Assembly: GCF_024323335.1 (NCBI RefSeq)
Contig: NC_066579.1
Location: 242,271,652 to 242,335,651 of the forward strand
Length of the DNA stretch: 64,000 nucleotides
Direction of reading: 5' to 3'
Source of the DNA: Lathyrus oleraceus
Lineage: Eukaryota > Streptophyta > Magnoliopsida > Fabales > Fabaceae
Made by a program: the position numbers and the translations under genes. Positions 56,910 through 64,000 of the stretch are shown here, one piece after another. Below the pieces are notes generated by a model, which had not been told where the DNA came from, ran no database searches, and was given only the letters and a program-made list of their open reading frames with translations. Numbering within the stretch: the stretch's first letter is position 1; the number at the start of each line of letters is the position of its first letter.

Positions 56910-59900
56910 CTTTTCTGTAGCGGTGTATTCGTCACTTTATGATTTATTGACTAAATCAAAAGCAAAGCATACAAAGATAGAGTCGCCACCGCACTTCTAT
57001 TTATCCAAAGGAATGGCTAGAAAGCGAACAAAAGCCTAAGAAGTTTTACAAAGAAAACTAATAAAAAGGGTACAGAGATCGGGGTAAGGGGGTAATTATG
57101 TTGTGGGAAGGTGTTAGGCACCCACAACATCCTAGGTACTCCTAGGGAACCTCTTTTCACAACTTGTTGTAAAATTATTTGTTTATGAAATATTTTTGTG
57201 CAAACATTGATTGTAGAGATGAGAGAAGAATATACAATTTTTATTATTTGTGTTTGGATGGAAGAATCCATTGCCTACGTACCTTTTCATGAAAGATAAG
57301 GATCAAAACGCCGTAGTTCGGCTAAAAGATTTCCAAAAAGTAAGTGGATTGATTTTAAACAAAAGCCCTAAGGTCTTTCATTATCCACGGGAGAAAACTC
57401 GACCTATACAACCACAAGTCCACCATGTGAGAACAACTTCAACTTGCTAGTGAGGGACCATGCCCTATAATAAGCAAGGAAGTCTTACAATTCAATCACT
57501 AAGGACAAAAGGTGAGATTCACATCAACCACTAAGATAATTGAGATATATGGCTAATGTATGAAAACTTATCAAGAAGTGGACAAGGGCCACAAAACAAT
57601 TGAATGAGTGAAATTAACCAATTATGAGTATTCACAAAAACAAGTCAAAAGTTGACATTAAGTTTAATTCAGAAGAAGTATTATGAAAATGAAGTTTGAA
57701 AATCAGAGGTTTAAGGCCTAGGTTTCTAGTTTTGAAAACAAGTGAAAATGTTTGCACAAATGTTTTTCTGGTTTTTGGGTTAAGGATTAAAAGTAAGGTT
57801 CAAAGTTATGCACAAAAGGGTTAAGGTTGAGGGAACAAATCCACAAGAATAGGAGTTGCTTTCTCGAGATCATAGAGATGATCCAAGGAAGTTCCTTTGG
57901 AATAAGGCAACACAAAGCAATAAGCAAGTAAAGCATGGTATCAGAGACAACCAACATAAATGGAAACCAGATGTCAATCAATGGACTTATACAAGACTCA
58001 CAAAACCAAAAAAACATGGAAACCAGGTGCCAATCAATGGACTTACACTAGCCTCACAAAGCAAAGAAAACATGGAAACTAGATGCCAATCAATGGACTT
58101 ACACTAGTCTCACAAAGCAAAGATAGATACCAGATGCCAATCTATGGACTTACACTAGTCTCACAAAGCAAATAAAACAAATGCAATAAGCAAGAGGAAA
58201 CAAGTTGCCAATAAATGGTCTTACACTCGACTCCAAGGAAATGGAATGTCAATCAATGGTCTTAGTTCCAACTCCTCCCAGATCACAGGAAACAAATGCC
58301 AATAGCTGGACTTACAATTGACTCCTCAATGGACAAAACAAAATGTCACAAAGTATGAACAATGATCATGAAATGATATACAATTAATGAAACAAATGCT
58401 CAAAGGCACACACGAACAATTATGCACAGATGGACAAATAAGCAAACAAACAGTCAATTGTCACACTATATACACAACCAAGGGGCTCAAGCAAGGTTGG
58501 GCTTTAGTCAAGGGGTCATATCGACCTTGACAAACAAGCCAAATACTGGAATGGGTAGTCAGGCTCTTAACCTCTAACATTGAGAGTTAGGGTGAGTAGA
58601 TGAAATGGGAGATGAGGGTTAGACCTCATAGCTCTTAACCCTGGCCTGGGTGAGCTTGAGACAATAAAAGTGTGGGAGTCCAGAATGGAGAACTCTATTC
58701 CACATGACTAACACAACAAGAGTTTAGGTTTTTATTCAAAATGCATCAACACTTGGTGTGAGCAAGATGAATGACTCAACAGAATAGCAGGGGATGGATT
58801 ACACATCCCTTTTATCTGCCAATTGCCTCTTAAGAGGACTTAACCTGCTTGGCACAAAATTAAACAAGCAAAAACATGGCCTCTTAAGGAGGGCTTCAGA
58901 CAGGTGCCTACCAAATGGTAGGTCTTCCAGACTACATGAAGTTAAGAAATTTACCTAAGTGGTATGCCAACCACGAGCAAAGCAAAGCAACTCAAGTAAT
59001 GAGTTAAAGCTACTAAAGTACCTGTAATAAAAGCTAAACCAGTCAATATTTACATTCAGACAAATCAAACAATCAACAACAGTCAGACAACCAATCATCA
59101 GACAACAATGGTGCAAGGCATAAGGTGCAAGCAAACTAAATTGATTCACCATCCACAAGACCTACAAAACAGCAAGGTTAGTCAACCAAAATAACTTGTA
59201 TCTCAAATGATGAGATCATATCAACCAATGTGGCTAATTGCTTGAAACCTGAAATGCACAGCTCAAAATGTGAGTCCAAACCCCTAAGGCAAAGCCTAGG
59301 GTCAAAAGTGAAGAAAAAATTCAAAACAGAAGCTAAAACTCAACATGAATCACATTTAAACAATCATGAACATGTCCCAAAAAGGACCAAATCAAAATCA
59401 ACAAGCAAATTCAATTCATGACCATGAGAAGGCAAGGCAAGCAAAAGGTGCATACAATTGATCATCAAGAAGGAAAATTCCACATCAAAACAGAAATGAT
59501 TCAAATGATTCTGGAAAATTTTATGAGAATTCAACATATCACAGACAATCAACATACAAAAAATCAGAATCATCATAATTCAAATGACATGGATACAAAA
59601 ATGCACAAACTAGACATCCTATTGTGTGACACAAATTGTCACACCTAAAGTACATGTGTCCCAAACAGAGAAGGAAATAGCAAAAAATGCCAAATAAAAT
59701 CACACAAATCCATCAACATGTTAAGAATCATCATGCAAAACTTCATGGCCATTGGATCAATATCAAGCATTTCACAATGGAAAGAACAAGGCAATGTCAC
59801 AAAAGCACACATGTTTACATAGTCTAACACAATTCAAAATCCAGCCAGGCAAAATTCCAGAAATTTGCATCAAAAAATAAAAGACAATCACATGATCATG

Positions 59901-60973
59901 TAGCAAAAAACCATGAATTAATTGGATCATTTTTCAATTTATTATGCATTTTCAAAGTTGGAAAAAATTTGAAATGAAATATGGATCATGTACATATGGA
60001 AATTGGAGGGAAAATGAATGAAGGAAATAATTTGAAACAAATGCTGCCAGCCAGGATCGAAGCATGTCCGCTGGAAAAAAGAAAATAAAATGCAAAATGC
60101 CATCACCAGGGATCGAATAGAAGGAGCGTATGTCAAAACGTTGTGCTTCATTTAACAGCGTGGCGCTACAGTGGCGGTCAAGGAGTATGCGTGGCAAGTC
60201 AAAAGGACGCTGGCCAATGGAAAGGCCAGCGAAGCGCTCGCGTGGCATGCCAACGTGCAAAACCCTAGCGCCAGCAACATAAGTTGTAGACGGCGGCGGC
60301 TAGGAGGAAACAACCGTCTTCCTCGCGAAGACGGCGAAGCAACAGTGCTCAACTCCAATTTTTTTTGCAAAATTTCAAAATTAATACACCATTGGAATGC
60401 TCATGGCACGAGGATTACAGATCAACCGAAATTTAAGCCTAAATCATCATCAATTATAAGAATCGAAGCAAAACAAGTCATGCATTCAAAACTTCAATCA
60501 AGCATATCTCACTCAATAATGCACCATTTCACATGAAATTTCCATCAGATTTATCAGCAACACAAGATCTACGCTATCATGTCAATGGATTTAGGAATTA
60601 TGAGATTCGAAAACTTGACCTCTTGAAGAGAAGCTTCTTGAAATGCACGATTCAAAGCCTGGCAAGCTGCAGATCCACTCCTATATTGATGTCTTGAAGC
60701 TTAGTGCAATGATTGAGGCTTGGCAAGTGCTAAATCCAGTTCAAATTTCCATTTCCATCTTCACCTTCATGAACTTGCTATGCTTGATTCTTGCTCGAAT
60801 TTACTGATCCAAGGCTTGATCAACACCAAATCCACACCAGGGAACAAGAATATGGAAGAAGATTGCAATGTTATGTGAAGAAAATTTGAATTATGATTGA
60901 GAGAAAATTTTGGAGGGAGAGAAAATTTGGATCTAGAAATGGTGAAAATCCCCAAATTCTGTTATGATTATGA

Positions 60974-60982
60974 TATATATAT
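60974..60982 (-). promoter_or_regulatory. Possible TATA region of Og8
   Basis: A TATATATA run 1.1 kb into the LTR from its U3 end. The sister LTR has a longer TATA run at the same place. It is weak evidence for a promoter. Confidence 0.35.
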
Positions 60983-61700
60983 GCTGTACTAATCACACTG
61001 AAAATGTTAATTAGCAATGGTTAAGTGGAATTAGCAAAAATAAGGTGTTTGATCAAAACTTGAAAATTGGAGGGTGCATGGAGAATTGGACGTGAACAGT
61101 GTTAAATGCATGATCATTTTCATTTAAAAACCTCTAATAAACACAATGGCAATGGTGATTTGTGCCCATGATGCACCAATTTTAAATTGGCCATTTTCCC
61201 TCCAAAATAGGTATGAACATGCATATGATCATATGATGAGTTTTCATGCAATGTGATGAGTGTTTTGAAAAGTTCATGTCATGAGAAGTATTTTAGAAAA
61301 AAGAGGCACCAAATTTGGAGTTATGAATCAAAAGTTATGGCCATTTGAAATCCCATGCACACTTGGCAATGATTGGATCATATATCCTCAACCATTCATC
61401 AGATGCTCAAGATCTTGGACATTTTGGAAATGGGAGAGAAAGATCTACAACTTTCATGTTTAACAAAATTTCATTTGAAGCTTTTTTGATGTTGGAAAGT
61501 TGAGTTGAAGTTGGACCAAAAACTTTCCATTTTTGGAAACTTGAAATTATAGGTCACTTTCCATTTTTGGAAACTTTTGACTTTGCTTCAAATTCTTCAA
61601 TGTTGATATTTGACATGATGAATAAGCATTGTTTGAACATGAATGGGATGAAGAAACTTAATTTCTCAATTCAAAACCCACAGTTGACTTTCAGTTGACT

Positions 61701-61705
61701 GTATT
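61701..61705. other. Empty Tk1 target site (single GTATT)
   Basis: The sequence ACTGTATTGGCCC is uninterrupted here, while the sister LTR has Tk1 between two GTATT copies (40265-40269 and 48901-48905). Confidence 0.92.
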
Positions 61706-62133
61706 GGCCCTTAGATGACCTGAAAATGTCTTGATGACTTTGAGCTTCAACCACTTGGGGATTTTGTTCCAAAATGAACCTCTAGCTAACATAAGCTCAA
61801 TATAATGATCACATGATCCATATCTCAATGGAAAACTCATCTCTTGCACAAAGGCTTTATTTGAATTGCCTTGACCTGTTGACTGCTTAAGCTGCAAGAC
61901 AAATGTTAAATGACATATTTTTGTACATTTTTGGTTAGTGGTTAAAAGAAAAGCAATGATACACAAATGCAAGCAATTCTTGGTGATCAAGAATCACTCT
62001 TAAAAAGATCCCACCCACAAGGAAGGAAGCAAGGTGTCCAATGATCCTTGAGGCAATGCAATGTTATGATACGATGCCATGAGGGATCTTGGGGACAAAA
62101 TTGGGGTCTTACAGCGCTAATTATCAACGAAGA

Positions 62134-62959
62134 ATGGATCATTCGGAGAGCTCAAGGAAGAAGTTGCCATACTCACCACTCTTATGGAGTCATTCATTGC
62201 TGCTCAGATTCAACTAGGTCCAACTCCTACAACTCCTCAGCAAAGGACAATCATCTCAGAGGTCGTCTCAACGCCAGTATCTGTGATTCCTGCCAGCCAG
62301 TCCGTACTAGTTATGCCTGCCGGATTCCCGTGGGGAATGCATCCGAATTTTGTACTTGAAGGTTATGCTCCAACTTCTGCTCCTATGCTGATATCTATCT
62401 CGGTCATGTATGCTCCTCCTCTAGTTGTGCATGTTATGTCGCGTGTGAAAGATACCATTTATCATTTTGAGCCATCTGAGGGCCCTGATGTGTATGAGAA
62501 AATGGATGAGATGAAGGACCAATTTCTAGAGCTGAGAAAGGAATTGAAGACCCTGAGGGGTAAAGATCTGTTTGGGAAGAGTACTTCTGAGTTGTGCTTA
62601 GTGCCCAACGTAAAAATCTCTGTCAAATTCAAGGTCCCCGACTTTGAGAAGTATAAGGGAAATACTTGATCTTTGAGCCATCTTGTAATGTACGTCAGCA
62701 ACATGTCAACCCAGACAGATAATGATCAACTGCTCATCCAATATTTCCAAGACAGTCTGATCGGTGTCGCGCTCTGTTGGTACATGGGTCTAGACAGTGC
62801 TAGTATTCGTACTTTCAACAACTTAGGCGAGGCCATCGTCAAGCAATACAAATACAACATAGATATGGCTCTCGATCGTGATCAGTTGCGGACCATGTTT
62901 CATAAGGATAAGGAGATGTTTAAAGAGTATGCACAGAGGTGGAGAGAGCTTACTATTGG
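62134..62959 (+). pseudogene. Og9: Ogre-type gag, N-terminal and core part
   Basis: From the ATG at 62134 it reads MDHSE, then after a small frameshift LKEEVAILTTLMESFIAAQ, a hydrophobic Pro-rich stretch, LRGKDLFGKS, and the Gag core FKVPDFEKYKG, LLIQYFQDSLIGVAL, EYAQRWRELT. A TGA at 62667-62669 interrupts KYKGNT-SLSHLVMY in frame; relatives have Cys-Pro-Arg-Ser-His there. The gene is cut at 62959 by Cp1. On its left it abuts the Og8 LTR with no PBS or LTR of its own. Confidence 0.82.
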
Positions 62960-63843
62960 TGTAAGCTCTAGATGCCAATACTTTTGGTACTTGTATCGAA
63001 TTATTTATTAATAATAAAAGGCATTTTCTTTATTATGGTTGATTAATAAAGTCCCTAGAATAGATAGTCCGTTTAATGTATTAAGTGTGACTTAATCATG
63101 AGAACACATTAAACATAAGGGCACTGTTCTTAAAGTATCCGTAGTCGAGCTTTAATGTGAAGTGGGATAACATTAAAGCATTAAGACTATTATGTTTGTA
63201 GACTTATGATCACATCTCATGGATCATGGATAAAGAGTTATCAAGTCTTAAACATAGGTATGAATATTAGGAGTAATATTTATACCGGATTGACCCGCTA
63301 TGAGAATACTATATAGAAAGTTATGCAATGTGTCATAAGTTATCCTCATGGTGATAATAGTGTATACCACTCTTCGACCTGAAACCACTATGGATCCTAG
63401 ATGTAGAGTCGAGTGCTTTATTGCTGATCCAACGTTGTCCGTAACTGGATAACCATAAAGACAGTTGATGGGTACTCCACGAAGAATGCTGAGGGACATG
63501 AGTGTCCTAGATGGAATTTGCCAATCCTGCGTAACAGGATAAATGTCTATGGGCCTAACATTGAACTGGACAAGGGTGACACGGTCTATACCTTGTGTTC
63601 AATATAGACATAAGGGCAAAGGGGTACTTATACACATAATTATTATCACAGGAGGTTTTGTCAGATCACATGACATTTTCGTGACTTGGGTAGCAGTGAT
63701 GTGTTGCTAGATATCGCTCACTGTTTATTATGTTAAATGTGTGATTTAATATAATTGCCAACGTCGCGAAAACCTATAGGGTCACACACAAAGGACGGAT
63801 TGATGAGAGATAGAGTAACTAAGGAACACCGTAAGGTACGGTG

Positions 63844-63934
63844 CACTTAAGTGGGAGACGAAATATGGTAAGGTACCAAATACTTAAGTGATTTTGGGCA
63901 TATTATAAGATATGGGCCAAAATACACTTAAGTG
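63844..63934 (+). promoter_or_regulatory. Three ACTTAAGTG palindromic motifs upstream of the Cp1 TATA box
   Basis: CACTTAAGTG at 63844-63853 and 63925-63934, and TACTTAAGTG at 63881-63890, are spaced 37 and 44 bp. An 8-bp hairpin (GTGGGCTT/AAGCCCAC, 63932-63956) follows, just before the TATA box. Confidence 0.6.
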
Positions 63935-63967
63935 GGCTTTTTAGCTTGAAGCCCACACAAGTGGTTC

Positions 63968-63976
63968 TATAAATAG
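63968..63976 (+). promoter_or_regulatory. TATA box of Cp1
   Basis: TATAAATAG. Transcription would begin close to the window end. Confidence 0.7.
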
Positions 63977-64000
63977 AACCCCTTGGGTAGAAGCATTGTC

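Larger units (their letters stand above)
35475..62113 (-). mobile_element. Og8: tandem Ogre-like composite (LTR-internal-LTR)
   Basis: In element sense: LTR 62113-56916, PBS, leader, short gag start, late-protease segment, pre-RT fragment, integrase C-terminus, 3' UTR, PPT, then LTR 49294-35475, followed by a second PBS and leader fragment. A normal element would have genomic DNA after the second LTR, so this is part of an LTR-sharing tandem, as made by unequal recombination. No target duplication is visible at either end (ttttc against gcgct). Large deletions removed most of gag and the RT to integrase core. Tk1 is nested in the left LTR. Confidence 0.83.
56916..62113 (-). repeat. Og8 right (5') LTR, uninterrupted
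   Basis: This 5198-bp LTR begins TGTAGCGGTG and ends GGGGTCTTACA on the plus strand. It carries the PBS-like decamer at 56979-56987, the hairpin block near 57270-57300, the 56-bp repeat array (57961-58185), the GC-rich hairpin island (60110-60340) and the empty Tk1 target at 61701-61705. It ends against Og9 gag at 62114. Confidence 0.9.
62960..64000 (+). mobile_element. Cp1: start of another LTR (lineage uncertain, possibly Ty1/copia)
   Basis: It starts TGTAAGCTCT inside Og9 gag after ATTGG and runs past the window end. It has no coding content, ends of the U3 type, and a good TATA box near the window edge, as in an LTR. The size and the short-palindrome-rich U3 do not match the Ogre-like or Tekay LTRs here. 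The internal region is outside the window, so the superfamily is open. The 83-residue minus-strand frame at 63248-63499 has no domain. Confidence 0.65.

Noticed and set aside
1..64000. Host protein-coding gene
   Set aside because: Every long or domain-bearing frame belongs to a retrotransposon; remaining ORFs are short and lie in LTRs or UTRs.

Overview
This window is a stretch of plant nuclear DNA made almost entirely of nested LTR retrotransposons. I see no host gene. Most of it is Ogre/Tat-lineage Ty3/gypsy sequence: LTRs of 2 to 5 kb, a tRNA-Arg-type primer binding site, an extra ORF1 upstream of gag, a second 'archaeal-type' RNase H, and long repeat-rich 3' UTRs. Such abundance of Ogre-like elements points to a legume, most likely tribe Fabeae (pea, vetch, vetchling or lentil). 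That placement is an inference; no host gene confirms it.

Layout, with element names used throughout. Og1 (+): an LTR remnant at 1-2880 that resumes at 15264-15357. Og2 (-), 2881-15263: a full-length but defective Ogre-like element inserted into Og1, with matching LTRs, PBS, PPT and a 5-bp target duplication (ACTCC). Og3 (-), 15358-18389: a decayed gag. Og4 (-), 18390-24845: a ~4.7 kb LTR split by Og5, a solo LTR of the Og2 family (22699-24428). Og6 (-), 24846-28230: decayed ORF1, leader, PBS and a truncated LTR. Og7 (+), 28231-35160: a complete 5 kb LTR, PBS, leader and broken ORF1. Og8 (-), 35163-62113: a tandem LTR-internal-LTR-leader composite whose internal region has lost most of gag, RT, RNase H and the integrase core. 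Tk1 (+), 40270-48900: an apparently intact Tekay-type chromovirus (1456-aa Gag-Pol with chromodomain) inserted in one Og8 LTR. Og9 (+), 62134-62959: a gag remnant. Cp1 (+), 62960 to the window end: the start of an unrelated LTR.

Only Tk1 looks capable of encoding all its own proteins. I found a single mismatch between its two 2046-bp LTRs, and the empty target site is preserved in the sister Og8 LTR. The Ogre-like copies look non-autonomous. Og2 keeps an almost open Gag-protease frame with one in-frame stop, but has lost the RT palm and the integrase core. Og8 has parallel deletions and likewise keeps the integrase C-terminus and 3' UTR.

The most interesting signals are non-coding. Tk1 LTRs carry a strong candidate intron enclosing eight 14-bp perfect palindromes. 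All Ogre-like LTRs carry a PBS-like decamer 47-63 nt before the LTR end, and a hairpin abutting TACGTAGGCA whose stem changes but stays paired. The Ogre-like 3' UTRs are strongly enriched in a heptamer matching half of the PBS. All similarity statements are from reading by eye; no database search or alignment program was run.
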